Below are positions 51,778 to 61,011 of a DNA stretch of 64,000 bases, piece by piece. How positions within the stretch are numbered: position 1 is the first letter of the stretch; the number at the start of each line of letters is the position of its first letter. A program made the translations under genes and the position numbers. Below the pieces are notes generated by a model that searched no databases, was not told the origin of the DNA, and was given only the letters and a program-made list of their open reading frames with translations. Origin of the DNA: Paenibacillus sp. LHD-38 (lineage in GTDB: Bacteria; Bacillota; Bacilli; Paenibacillales; Paenibacillaceae); assembly GCF_031157315.1 (NCBI RefSeq), contig NZ_JAVIFU010000032.1:16980-80979 (forward strand), read 5' to 3'.

Positions 51778-52449
51778 TCACCCCGCCATATTATTTTTTG
51801 TATCGTCAGGGCTGTAAACAGATATATGATCCACCTGTCCTGTCGCCTCGGGAATCACGAATCTCAGCTGAAATTGTTCGTTGACCTCGTACGTATAAAT
51901 CGAATCCGATCCGCTTACCGTTTTTTCATCCGCTGTGCCAAGGGCAATTTCCAGCTTCTTTAGCGTGATCGCATGGAGGCTGTCTGCATAGGATCTTACG
52001 TCGAACACAATCATGCCCTTGTTGTAGCCAAAAGCAACGCCCTTATCTTTGTAAGTTGCATACATTCCTTTGCCGGCGGATTCATTGGTATCTGCTTTGC
52101 CCCATTTTTTCTCGATATCATCATAAAGCGATGAATGGGCCGCAAAATCAATTCCGGGGATCTTGCCTTCCTTTGCTTGGTCATAGATGGAACCGATCAG
52201 CTCACCGATCTCAGACCCGCCAGCCTCGTCTTGGCTATCATTGCTTTCCGCTTCCTTGCTTGGCTCCACGGACGGCTCTGCGCTCGGCTGAGCGGTTGTA
52301 TCCGTATCCGGCTGCTCACTCGGCGTCTCTGTTGCTGGCGGGGGTGTGGGATCCGCATTAGCGTCCTTATTGCTGCATGCCGTCAATGATAATGCAATCG
52401 CAAAGGATATGCCGATTGCGAACTGTTTAAAACGTTTGGTTTGATTCAT
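51778..52449 (-). CDS. YjgB-like (DUF4309) lipoprotein
   Basis: 223 aa from the second ATG, nine bases after AGGAG. A lipoprotein signal peptide ends at the lipobox SLTAC. A Pro/Glu/Ser-rich linker follows (TETPSEQPDTDTTAQPSAEPSVEPS). The C-terminal DUF4309 domain includes IGELIGSIYDQAKEGKIPGIDF, IEKKWGKAD, YATYKDKGVAFGYNKGMIVFDVRSY and ITLKKLEIALGTADEKTVSGSDSIYTYEV. It should be lipid-anchored outside the membrane. The function is unknown. It is monocistronic, with no partner gene. Confidence 0.8.
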   Translation of the reverse strand: MNQTKRFKQFAIGISFAIALSLTACSNKDANADPTPPPATETPSEQPDTDTTAQPSAEPSVEPSKEAESNDSQDEAGGSEIGELIGSIYDQAKEGKIPGIDFAAHSSLYDDIEKKWGKADTNESAGKGMYATYKDKGVAFGYNKGMIVFDVRSYADSLHAITLKKLEIALGTADEKTVSGSDSIYTYEVNEQFQLRFVIPEATGQVDHISVYSPDDTKNNMAG

Positions 52450-52574
52450 TGTTGTCATCTCCTGTTAATCACTCTAGGTTTGTTTGTTCGTTTGTTTCTT
52501 TTTTCCCTTACCCTGCTACTAACTTCAGAAACGCAAAGAATGTTGCACATCGCCTTGCTGAAATATATTGGAAA

Positions 52575-52600
52575 TAAAAAAAAGAAGCCGCAGCAGCGGC
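52575..52600 (-). terminator. Terminator after the 52.6-kb hypothetical gene
   Basis: On the minus strand GCCGC-TGCT-GCGGC is followed by TTCTTTTTTTTATT. It lies about 20 bases past the stop at 52621. Confidence 0.88.
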
Positions 52601-52620
52601 CTCTCTATTTGTCTTCTTCT

Positions 52621-53211
52621 TTATGCTTCCAAAATGAAGAGCTTTCTCGTCAGATCGGTTAGACGCTCATCGATTTTACCGATTTCGTCCGCTTCCTTCG
52701 TTTGGTTGCGGAGATCAAGCAGTTCATTGACAGCGCTGCTGAGCAAGCCGATTTCACGCTCGATCAGTCGACTGCGGAAAACTCTCTCCAGCTGTCCAAG
52801 CGTGTCCTTAAATTCGAACACGACACGGTCACCTGATTTGGAGCTTTCGACAATTTGGTGAACGGAACCATTCGTATAATGATAGATCATCGTATAATGA
52901 CTGTAGATTCGGTTGACGATCGCGTTGCCGCGGAAAGCAGATAGCGCTTTTCGCATAGCATTGGTCAGCCTCGGTTGCACAAGACGGCAAGATAGTACGC
53001 ATACATAATAGTCTTGTTGACGTTCAAAGGTCAGTCGGACTTCTTCCCTCCCTGCTACATCTTCGAGAACGAGCTCCTGATTCCCATTGTCGAGCACCAA
53101 CACCTGAAGGTGAATTTGCTGCTCTTCGAATAAACGGATAAATTCAGCCATCTCTTCATTCGTCAATTGCAGTTTGGCATTTACATACTCTGTGGCTAGC
53201 CGCTTAGCCAT
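52621..53211 (-). CDS. Conserved hypothetical protein
   Basis: 196 aa from ATG behind GAGGAG; a ten-codon upstream extension has no ribosome site. I do not recognise a named domain. It appears soluble, with a mixed N-terminal part (EYVNAKLQLTNEEMAEFIRLFEEQQIHLQVLVLDNGNQELVLED) and a long helical C-terminus (GQLERVFRSRLIEREIGLLSSAVNELLDLRNQTKEADEIGKIDERLTDLTRKLF) that may form a coiled coil. Codon usage and GC content match the neighbours, so it looks native. It lies after engB with a 213-bp gap and has its own terminator. Confidence 0.75.
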   Translation of the reverse strand: MAKRLATEYVNAKLQLTNEEMAEFIRLFEEQQIHLQVLVLDNGNQELVLEDVAGREEVRLTFERQQDYYVCVLSCRLVQPRLTNAMRKALSAFRGNAIVNRIYSHYTMIYHYTNGSVHQIVESSKSGDRVVFEFKDTLGQLERVFRSRLIEREIGLLSSAVNELLDLRNQTKEADEIGKIDERLTDLTRKLFILEA

Positions 53212-53424
53212 AAAAATCTCCTCAATTCTTTGAACTTGCACGCTTTAGTCTTGTAACACTGGTCTTGTTGCTTAAGTATATTATACGTGATCCGAACATT
53301 TTATTCCTGCCGTTCATCCCCGATATTCTCGCATATTCCACAAAATAACGGTAGAATTCACGAGGAAGGCCGACTTTTTCACTGTATCCTCTGCTTTATA
53401 GAAGAACTTGCTGCTCTTGCTACC

Positions 53425-54012
53425 TCATGTAGCAATCGCTTCGTTAATGATATCCCAAAGCTGTTCTCTTCCAATACCCAATTCCGAAGAAAATAAAACG
53501 ACCGAATCACGCGGATCTGCTTCAAGCGTCTTTTTTATCATCTTAATATGCTTGTCCCATTTCGACTTCGGAATCTTATCTGCCTTCGTTGCGACGATAC
53601 AGGTTGGAATTTCATAGTGCTTTAGCCACTTATACATTTGCTGATCCTGTTGTGAGGGCTCATGCCGAATGTCGATTACAAGCAGCTGCAGCTTAAGCGG
53701 CTCGCGGTCGCGAATGTACCGCTCGATCATTTCACCGAACTGCACACGCTGCGTCTTCGACACCTTTGCATAACCGTAGCCCGGAAAATCGACCAAATAA
53801 ATCAGGTCATTAACCCGGTAATAGTTCAGCTGCTGCGTTTTCCCCGGCTGCGAACTGGTTCTGGCTAAGTTTTTGCGTAAAATAAGTTTATTAATCAATG
53901 AAGATTTTCCTACATTCGAACGCCCTGCCAGAGCTATCTCTGGCAAGGCGTCCTCTGGATATTGATGCGGTTTTACTGCGCTGATGACGAACTGAGCTTG
54001 TGTAATTTTCAT
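53425..54012 (-). CDS. engB: Ribosome biogenesis GTPase YsxC/EngB
   Basis: 195 aa. GTPase motifs are G1 GRSNVGKSSLINKL, G2 TSSQPGKTQQLNYY, G3 DFPGYGYAKV and G4 ATKADK. It is needed for late 50S subunit assembly. Its ATG overlaps the lonA stop (ATGA), and the lonB-lonA-engB order is the same as in B. subtilis. Confidence 0.97.
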   Translation of the reverse strand: MKITQAQFVISAVKPHQYPEDALPEIALAGRSNVGKSSLINKLILRKNLARTSSQPGKTQQLNYYRVNDLIYLVDFPGYGYAKVSKTQRVQFGEMIERYIRDREPLKLQLLVIDIRHEPSQQDQQMYKWLKHYEIPTCIVATKADKIPKSKWDKHIKMIKKTLEADPRDSVVLFSSELGIGREQLWDIINEAIAT

Positions 54013-56378
54013 AAAATCGTTGTACCTGCCTTCTCCTCCGTTTGAACCGGAAGCAACGCATGCTGCAGAACTTCATCCATATGACTGACAGGAAAAAATT
54101 GCATATCATGACGTACGCTGTCGGGAATATCCCTTAAATCCCGTTCATTTTCTTTCGGCAACAGAATCGTGCGAATGCCTGCGCGATGCGCGGCGAGCGA
54201 TTTTTCTTTCAAACCGCCTATCGGCAGCACGCGGCCACGAAGCGTGATTTCTCCCGTCATCGCTACTTCCTTGTTTACATAGCGGTTGGTAAGAGCTGAA
54301 ATAAGCGCTGTTGCAATCGTAATGCCGGCCGATGGGCCATCTTTTGGAATGGCACCTTCGGGAATATGAATATGAATGTCGTTTTTCTCATGAAAGCTCG
54401 GATCAATGCCAAGCTCTATCGCTTTCGAGCGCGTATAGCTGAATGCCGCTTGAGCCGATTCCTTCATCACATCTCCTAGTTTACCAGTTAACGTTAGCTT
54501 TCCGCTACCCGGCATGACTGTAACTTCAATAACAAGCGTGTCACCGCCAACCTCGGTCCAAGCTAGACCGGTCACAGCGCCGATTTGATTTTCACTTTCT
54601 GCAAGCCCGTAACGGAACTTCGCGGGGCCAAGCCATTCTTTCAGCAGCTCGCTTGTAACCTCAAGCGGCTCTGCTTCTTCTGTCTGTTCTTTGGCTACGA
54701 AATACTTTGCCGACTTACGGCATACTGCGGCTATTTGCTGCTCCAAATTACGTACGCCGGACTCGCGGGTATATTCCCTAACGAGCTGCAGCAGAACCTC
54801 ATCAGTCAACAAGAGCTGCTCCTCTGTTAAACCATGCTCTTTCTTCTGCTTAGGCAGCAGGTAACGCCTACCGATTTGCAGTTTCTCGAGCTCCGTATAG
54901 CCGGGAATATACAAGACCTCCATCCGGTCTAGGAGCGGACGAGGAATATTGTGCAGCGCATTGGCTGTCGTTACGAACATAACGTTGGATAAATCAAAAG
55001 GAACTTCAACAAAATGGTCGCTGAACGTGTTGTTTTGTTCCGGATCAAGCACCTCGAGCAGCGCCGAAGCCGGGTCTCCACGGAAATCCATTGCCATTTT
55101 ATCGATCTCATCAAGCAAAAATACCGGATTTGAAGAGCCAGCCGTCTTCATGCCTTGAATGATTCTGCCTGGCATTGCCCCTACATAGGTACGACGGTGA
55201 CCGCGAATTTCGGCTTCATCACGTACGCCGCCAAGCGAGATACGCACAAACTTGCGGCCAAGCGACTTCGCGATAGAACGAGCGAGCGAGGTTTTGCCGA
55301 CGCCGGGCGGCCCTACCAAGCAGAGGATTGGACCCTTCAGCTGCTTGACGAGCTGTTGTACGGCTAAATATTCAAGCACCCGCTCCTTAGGCTTCTCAAG
55401 GCCGTAATGATCATCATTAAGAATCGCTTCTGCCTTGCTCAAGCTTAAATCATCAGCCGTCGTCTTGTTCCATGGCAAAGATAGGAGCCAATCGATATAA
55501 TTGCGAATGACGCCGCCCTCTGCTGAAGTGGAAGGCATCTTCTCAAGCCGATCGATTTCCTTCTCGATCTTCTCCTTCACCAGCTCAGGAACGCCCGACT
55601 CAGCAAGCTGCGACCGCAGCTCCTCGACCTCTCCTGCACGGCCTTCCTTCTCGCCAAGCTCTTTTTGGATCGCCTTCATTTGCTCGCGCAAATAATATTC
55701 CTTCTGCGTTTTTTCCATTTGCTTCTTGACGCGTTGGTTAATTTTGCGCTCAAGCTCAAGCACCTCACGCTCGTTATTGAGAATATCGAGCAGTTTCTCA
55801 AGGCGCTCCCCCACATCAACCGTTTCAAGGATATCCTGCTTATCCTTGATTTTGAGAGACAAATGGCTCGTAATCACATCCGCGAGCCTGCCCGGATCAT
55901 CGATGTCGGATACTGCCGCATACGTTTCGGGCGTAACCTTCTTCGATAAAGAAATATAATGCTCGAATTGATTTAAGACGGAGCGCATAAGGGCGTCTAC
56001 CTCAGGATCATCCGTCTCCTGCTCCGGCAATTCTTTTACGGATACCTCATAAAACTCGTCGTTCGGCAAATAATCCAATATCTCCGCGCGCGAGACACCC
56101 TCCACCAATACGCGGATCGTGCCATTAGGCAGCTTCAGCATTTGCCTTACTTTCGCAATAGTGCCGACTTTATATATATCTTCCTCTGTCGGCTCCTCAA
56201 TGTTCACTTCAGACTGTGAACAAAGCAATATCATATGATCTTCGACCATCGAGCGCTCTAACGCCCGAACCGATTTGTCCCTACCCACATCAAGGTGAAG
56301 CACCATGCTGGGATAAACGAGTAGCCCTCTTAGCGGAAGCAAGGGCAGCCGACGACCTTTCGTTTTACTAGGTCCCAC
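54009..56378 (-). CDS. lonA: ATP-dependent protease LonA
   Basis: 789 aa from GTG with GGAGG five bases upstream; an ATG eight codons earlier is possible but poorly placed. The N-terminal LON domain (LPLLPLRGLLVYPSMVLHLDVGRDKSV) is followed by the AAA+ module with Walker A GPPGVGKTSLA, HRRTYVGAMPGRIIQGMK and LLDEIDKM. The Ser-Lys dyad lies in IPKDGPSAGITIATAL and GGLKEKSLAAHRAG. It degrades misfolded and regulatory proteins. Confidence 0.97.
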   Translation of the reverse strand: MGPSKTKGRRLPLLPLRGLLVYPSMVLHLDVGRDKSVRALERSMVEDHMILLCSQSEVNIEEPTEEDIYKVGTIAKVRQMLKLPNGTIRVLVEGVSRAEILDYLPNDEFYEVSVKELPEQETDDPEVDALMRSVLNQFEHYISLSKKVTPETYAAVSDIDDPGRLADVITSHLSLKIKDKQDILETVDVGERLEKLLDILNNEREVLELERKINQRVKKQMEKTQKEYYLREQMKAIQKELGEKEGRAGEVEELRSQLAESGVPELVKEKIEKEIDRLEKMPSTSAEGGVIRNYIDWLLSLPWNKTTADDLSLSKAEAILNDDHYGLEKPKERVLEYLAVQQLVKQLKGPILCLVGPPGVGKTSLARSIAKSLGRKFVRISLGGVRDEAEIRGHRRTYVGAMPGRIIQGMKTAGSSNPVFLLDEIDKMAMDFRGDPASALLEVLDPEQNNTFSDHFVEVPFDLSNVMFVTTANALHNIPRPLLDRMEVLYIPGYTELEKLQIGRRYLLPKQKKEHGLTEEQLLLTDEVLLQLVREYTRESGVRNLEQQIAAVCRKSAKYFVAKEQTEEAEPLEVTSELLKEWLGPAKFRYGLAESENQIGAVTGLAWTEVGGDTLVIEVTVMPGSGKLTLTGKLGDVMKESAQAAFSYTRSKAIELGIDPSFHEKNDIHIHIPEGAIPKDGPSAGITIATALISALTNRYVNKEVAMTGEITLRGRVLPIGGLKEKSLAAHRAGIRTILLPKENERDLRDIPDSVRHDMQFFPVSHMDEVLQHALLPVQTEEKAGTTIL

Positions 56379-56415
56379 ACCAGCACCTCCAAATGTTAAC
56401 ATCTACCCTAGTTTA

Positions 56416-58119
56416 TCATTCTACGGAATCAGCCTGCAAATATGGAACGGCGGAAGCGATAAAAAGATCGGTTCCAAACGGAGCTTCCACCCGTACTGAG
56501 GAATTCTCGGCACCGGGAAACACGTATTTGAACACTTCCTCTACCTTTTCGACTGGAATAACCTTTAGACCTTCTAAATCCGCGAAAATCGCCTGCCAGT
56601 TCTCTCTCGGAATAATTACCGTATTCGCACCGGCTTGGAACGCCGCCTCTACCTTAGCCAATACGCCGCCTACGGGCTTTACGTTTCCATGAATGCCAAC
56701 CTCGCCGGTCATCGCCAGCTTATTATCAATTGGAATTCCCTTAATCGCGGATGTAATGGCAGTTGCCATTGCAATGCCGGCAGACGGTCCATCGATTGGC
56801 GTGCCTCCAGGAAAATTGATATGCAAATCAAAATCCTGCGGATTCAGCCCAATGCGTCTTAATACGGTTAGCACATTTTCGACCGATCCTTTTGCCATGC
56901 TTTTTCTTCTGAGCGTCCGCGATCCGCCGCCCAGCTCCTCTTCGTCCACAACGCCTGTAATCGTAAATTGCCCCTTGCCGGCAGCCGCTGGTATCGCGCT
57001 CACTTCGATCTCGAGCAGCGTTCCCATGTTCGGACCATAAACCGCTAGACCATTCACGAATCCGACTTGCGGCGCTTCAGGCACCTTGCGATCAGGACGC
57101 GGAGGAATTTGGCTGCTGTTCACGACCCACTCAATGTCTCCGGCAGCGATGCTGTCCCGCTTCTCAGAGAGCGCTACGCCTGCTGCTAGCTGAATGACAT
57201 TTACAGCTTCACGTCCGTTTGTCGCATACCGTTTGACAACATCGATCGCTTCTGGACATGGTGCAAAACCAATTTTCTTCACCGCATTTTCCGCTACCAA
57301 ACCAATCTCCTCAGCCAGGAGTGGACGGAAGAATACTTCCATGCAGCGAGAGCGAATAGCTGGAGGTATCTCCTGCGGCGAACGTGTAGTCGCGCCCACG
57401 AGGCGGAAATCTGCAGGGAGCCCGTTTTGGAAAATATCGTGAATATACACGGGAATGTTCGAATCCTCCGAATTATAATAAGCGCTCTCCAGGAATACCT
57501 TGCGGTCTTCGAGTACTTTTAACAATTTATTCATTTGAACCGGATGCAATTCACCTATTTCGTCAATAAACAAAATCCCGCCGTGCGCTTTCGTAACTGC
57601 GCCAGGCTTTGGCTGCGGGATCCCTGCCACGCCCATCGCGCCTGCGCCTTGATAAATGGGATCATGAACGGAACCGATTAATGGATCGGCAATTCCCCGT
57701 TCATCAAAGCGAGCCGTTGTCGCATCAATTTCCGTGAACTTTGCTTCTGGCAAAAACGGTGACGAAGGATTTTTTTTCGCTTCCTCCAATACGACACGCG
57801 CAGCTGCTGTCTTCCCGACGCCTGGCGGACCATAAATAATAACATGCTGCGGGTTTGCGCTGCACAGCGCCGCCTTCAAGGCACGCAGGCCGTCACGCTG
57901 CCCTACGATGTCCTGCATCGCCTGCGGCCTTGTTTTCTCAGCGAGAGGCTTCGTAAGAGAAACGCTTCGCAGCTTTCTTAGCTTGTCCATCTCCTTGCGT
58001 GACTCTCGGTCAACCGCAGAGCGGTTCGTCTTCTGATTGCGCAGCAAATTCCAGAAATACAAGCCGATAACGACTGCAAAAAACACTTGGATCAACATCA
58101 ATACAACACTTAAACTCAT
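56416..58119 (-). CDS. lonB: ATP-dependent protease LonB (membrane-anchored, sporulation type)
   Basis: 567 aa from ATG with AGGAG ten bases upstream. A single N-terminal membrane helix (VVLMLIQVFFAVVIGLYFWNLL) is followed by an AAA+ domain with Walker A IIYGPPGVGKTAAARVVLEEAK and ILFIDEIGELHPVQMNKLL. The Lon protease domain holds GTPIDGPSAGIAMATAITSAI and KPVGGVLAKVEAAFQAG. LonB is forespore-associated under sigma F in B. subtilis. A dispersed repeat copy lies directly upstream. Confidence 0.95.
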   Translation of the reverse strand: MSLSVVLMLIQVFFAVVIGLYFWNLLRNQKTNRSAVDRESRKEMDKLRKLRSVSLTKPLAEKTRPQAMQDIVGQRDGLRALKAALCSANPQHVIIYGPPGVGKTAAARVVLEEAKKNPSSPFLPEAKFTEIDATTARFDERGIADPLIGSVHDPIYQGAGAMGVAGIPQPKPGAVTKAHGGILFIDEIGELHPVQMNKLLKVLEDRKVFLESAYYNSEDSNIPVYIHDIFQNGLPADFRLVGATTRSPQEIPPAIRSRCMEVFFRPLLAEEIGLVAENAVKKIGFAPCPEAIDVVKRYATNGREAVNVIQLAAGVALSEKRDSIAAGDIEWVVNSSQIPPRPDRKVPEAPQVGFVNGLAVYGPNMGTLLEIEVSAIPAAAGKGQFTITGVVDEEELGGGSRTLRRKSMAKGSVENVLTVLRRIGLNPQDFDLHINFPGGTPIDGPSAGIAMATAITSAIKGIPIDNKLAMTGEVGIHGNVKPVGGVLAKVEAAFQAGANTVIIPRENWQAIFADLEGLKVIPVEKVEEVFKYVFPGAENSSVRVEAPFGTDLFIASAVPYLQADSVE

Positions 58120-58429
58120 TAGCAATCCGCTCCTTTCAAGCGTAAACGGCCGTAACCGTCAAAAATAGTGAAGGCTCGTTTCGCGTAGAAATATAAGGCT
58201 ACATGGAATATAAAATTTATATCCATTCTTATATTTCAAGCGCAAACGGTCTTAACCGCCATAGTTAGTTTCCTAATAATAACTCGCGGCAACTATAATA
58301 CATTTATGGAAATAATGTTAATTTTTCCATTTATGCAACCTCTCCATATTAAGCATGCGTAATTGATAGTATTGCCCCTACGAAGTGGTAATAACCGTTA
58401 TCGCTGTTATTTTTCACAAGCCAATCCGT
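58120..58429. other. 310-bp gap between lonB and the germination operon
   Basis: It contains repeat copy B and a second head fragment (58137-58262), then AT-rich sequence. No clear terminator for the germination genes or promoter for lonB was found, although lonB may use a sigma-F promoter I could not identify confidently. Confidence 0.6.
58137..58262. repeat. Dispersed structured repeat, copy B plus half copy
   Basis: Copy B (58137-58236) has the head CAAGCGTAAACGG, the CGTTTCGCG core and nested stems: an outer AAATATAAG/CTTATATTT and an inner ATGG..ATATAAA with TTTATAT..CCAT. Its tail is followed at once by a second head (CAAGCGCAAACGGTCTTAACCGCC) at 58237-58262. Stems are kept although bases differ from copies A and C. 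Confidence 0.85.
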
Positions 58430-58672
58430 TTAGCGCATCCAGCTCATGATGTTCAAAAAACGTTTGATCGGAGCGAGCATGAAGGTCATGAATGTTATGA
58501 TTGTAAATGGCGGCCAATCGTACCACTGGGAAGCAAATAAATAGATGGACCACAGCGTCATGACTGCATAAATCACATAATCACGATATAGGCCTCGTTT
58601 AATAAACGGTTTGATCCCTGCCCATAGAACAGCGATAATCGTCACTGCAACTATTACCGTAATTAAAGTCAT
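58430..58672 (-). CDS. Small two-helix membrane protein of the germination operon (candidate D subunit)
   Basis: 80 aa with two hydrophobic segments (LITVIVAVTIIAVLWAGI and VIYAVMTLWSIYLFASQWY) and a third moderately hydrophobic stretch (FTIITFMTFMLAPI). It starts at ATG behind AGGGGGAG, twelve bases after the C-subunit gene. Short two-helix D proteins are known to be encoded in or beside germinant-receptor operons of Bacillus and to modulate receptor activity. Size and position fit that class. The sequence itself is not diagnostic. Confidence 0.65.
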   Translation of the reverse strand: MTLITVIVAVTIIAVLWAGIKPFIKRGLYRDYVIYAVMTLWSIYLFASQWYDWPPFTIITFMTFMLAPIKRFLNIMSWMR

Positions 58673-58684
58673 GACACTCCCCCT

Positions 58685-59911
58685 TTATTTTTTACCCTCT
58701 CGCAAATTATTGACGTTAACCGGCTGATTGCTAAGCCCCACATTGGTCAGCGTAATATCGGCTTCCACTTTTATTTGGATATTAGAGAAAACCCCGTCCC
58801 AATCCTTCTTCCATGTACGCCACTGCTTACGATACTTGCGATGCGCCATATCTGCAAAGCCTACCGCATCCGTCTGCAGCCGTTGAGCCGCCTTCCATCC
58901 TGCATCTGTATAACGAAGAATTTCCTGTTCGGCTGCTTTCTCAAGCTCGGCTATGACCTCCGGTTTATACAGATCCATTGAACTGCAATCTGATTGCGTT
59001 AGCACTGCCTTGCCTTTTATGCCTACCTTTACATTTAAGTCTCCATCTTTGAGAGAGGGATCAAGCTTGGTTCCCGAGTTTATCAATTGTATCGTTAAAT
59101 GCTTGTTTTTTTCCCCGGGACATGCATAGGTTAATAACGTTTGATTTATTTCATTTCGCAAAAAAGCTACCCCGAGCGCTTCCTTTCTGGACAGCCAGCC
59201 GACCATTTTGTCCTTCTTGATAACGGCAGCTCTGCCCAGCTTGATTTTTGCGGGCAATGTCGTGCTTTCAAATACCTTCAACGAGGAGACATCCGTTTTG
59301 CCTGACAAGTACACTTCCGGCAGTATAGCGCTCGCTGAATCACTGGACAAATTCATTGCCAGCTGAAACAGCTTCACCTCAGGAAGCACGGATGTGTGCA
59401 TGGATTCCAAGTGGTTGATCTCTCTGATGCCATCGCCGGATATTTTCTGAATTTGCATCATTTGCTCTAGTATCTTTCGTGAGCTGCCGGGCGTGATTAA
59501 TACGTCAACCGTTTCGCGTGTATCCGTGTTTCTTAAATATACGTCCAAGATAGGATTCAATCCGCGCCGTGCCGTCTCTTCACTAACGATGATGACACGG
59601 TTATGTGCAAAATACAGCTTACGAGGACTCTCAAAAAAGCTGCGTGAGTCTGCTTCCCTTATCGTTTTCCCGGTCGTCGAATAAACGTTAACCGGAGCGC
59701 CGGAGCCGCCTCCTGTAATCCCGATCCCGGAAGAGATGGAGGAAGGAATAAGCACTTGGAATGAAACAAGCCAATCATCGCCCTTCCTGTCGATGGAGGT
59801 CGCTGAAGTAATGGCAAGCTCATTTAATTCAATCCTGCTCCAGCAGCCTGACAGCATTGGAGTGCACAATATTATCATGAGCGGTAAAACAAACATACGC
59901 GCTATTCTCAT
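58685..59911 (-). CDS. Ger(x)C-family germinant receptor lipoprotein (C subunit)
   Basis: 408 aa. A signal peptide with lipobox LSGC puts lipidation at Cys23, followed by WSRIELNELAITSATSID, typical of GerC. The body shows the GerC repeats (VYSTTGKTIREADSRSFFESPRKLYFAHNRVIIVSEETARRGL) and a long C-terminal domain (TDAGWKAAQRLQTDAVGFADMAHRKYRKQW). C subunits sit on the spore inner membrane and complete the receptor. The ATG overlaps the upstream B-subunit stop. Confidence 0.92.
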   Translation of the reverse strand: MRIARMFVLPLMIILCTPMLSGCWSRIELNELAITSATSIDRKGDDWLVSFQVLIPSSISSGIGITGGGSGAPVNVYSTTGKTIREADSRSFFESPRKLYFAHNRVIIVSEETARRGLNPILDVYLRNTDTRETVDVLITPGSSRKILEQMMQIQKISGDGIREINHLESMHTSVLPEVKLFQLAMNLSSDSASAILPEVYLSGKTDVSSLKVFESTTLPAKIKLGRAAVIKKDKMVGWLSRKEALGVAFLRNEINQTLLTYACPGEKNKHLTIQLINSGTKLDPSLKDGDLNVKVGIKGKAVLTQSDCSSMDLYKPEVIAELEKAAEQEILRYTDAGWKAAQRLQTDAVGFADMAHRKYRKQWRTWKKDWDGVFSNIQIKVEADITLTNVGLSNQPVNVNNLREGKK

Positions 59912-61011
59912 ACAGCCTCCTCGCTCGGCCTCGCCTTACGTCTCGTCAAACGAAGCCCGCACCAGATAAGAAAGCAGATTGCATAATTGTTTAATAAGAA
60001 GTATATAGTCAGCGTCGTATAGCTGAATTCTGCAACGACGACACTGCTGGGCCAGGCAAACAATGCCATGGAAAGAATAACCATGCCGCCGGCTATGTAA
60101 TGGCTGGCATGCGCTGTGAGCTTAAAAGTTTGAGAAACCAGTTGAAAGAAACCAAACATAAAAACGGACACTTGCGCAAACATGGAGGCCGTCCATGCCG
60201 ATACCAGCAATACGTCAATTCGTTCAATAAATTGCCCGATTTCAACCGTACCGATAGCTGCAAATGCAGGGTAGGTTATTGCGCCGATGATTTTACTTCC
60301 AAACACCGCAATCGTCACTGCCGTAACGAGGGTCATGAGCAAGCCGGATATCACGGTTCCCCAAACCGCCACCTTTACTGCGGATGCGGCTTTTTCTAGA
60401 AACGGCAGAAGCAGCAAGAGCACAGCAATTCCGGAAAAACACCCTAAGGGCATGAAACTAGAGGCGATATACTGATTCGGAGAGCTCTCCATGATAGGGA
60501 GAAATTGTTGGAAATCAAGCTGCCCATAGATGAAAGTCACGTTCACTCCCACGGACAATCCGAAAAACAAGAACACGACAAAAAGTACCCGAGAGAGCGA
60601 TTCTATCCCTTGCGAGGCGATATACCCGGATACGAGCACAATAATCGCAGCCAACATAAAAAGGGGAGTTCGCAGCAGCGTTTGTTCAGACATAAAACTA
60701 GAAAACTGTCTTACAACAACAGCGGCCGTTATCCCATAATAGCCGCATAAAAACAACCCAATAACCGTTGCAATCCCTTTCCCAAACCGGCTTCGGAGCC
60801 ATTCCAGCAGCGGTTTCCTTTCCCCTTCGCGGCAAATATATCCGATAACGACGGCAAGCAGCAGAGAGGCGGCGAGCGTGAGCAGCACGGATATCCAACC
60901 ATCCTGCTTTGAAATTTGGATCACAAAGCTAGGGATATAGAGCAGTGAACTTGGAACGATCGCAAGCACAATGATTACGGTCGCCTGTAGGCTTGTTATC
61001 CGCTGCTTCAC
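59908..61011 (-). CDS. Germinant receptor permease-like B subunit (second copy)
   Basis: 367 aa with ten membrane helices, GerAB/ArcD/ProY amino-acid permease family. The N-terminus (ITSLQATVIIVLAIVPSSLLYIPSFVIQISKQDGWISVLLTLAAS) matches the family. B subunits are thought to bind the germinant and, with the A subunit, form the ion-release channel. The start is GTG, overlapping the A-subunit stop (GTGA). It is more typical of a regular gerB than the copy at the operon's head. Confidence 0.9.
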   Translation of the reverse strand: MKQRITSLQATVIIVLAIVPSSLLYIPSFVIQISKQDGWISVLLTLAASLLLAVVIGYICREGERKPLLEWLRSRFGKGIATVIGLFLCGYYGITAAVVVRQFSSFMSEQTLLRTPLFMLAAIIVLVSGYIASQGIESLSRVLFVVFLFFGLSVGVNVTFIYGQLDFQQFLPIMESSPNQYIASSFMPLGCFSGIAVLLLLLPFLEKAASAVKVAVWGTVISGLLMTLVTAVTIAVFGSKIIGAITYPAFAAIGTVEIGQFIERIDVLLVSAWTASMFAQVSVFMFGFFQLVSQTFKLTAHASHYIAGGMVILSMALFAWPSSVVVAEFSYTTLTIYFLLNNYAICFLIWCGLRLTRRKARPSEEAV

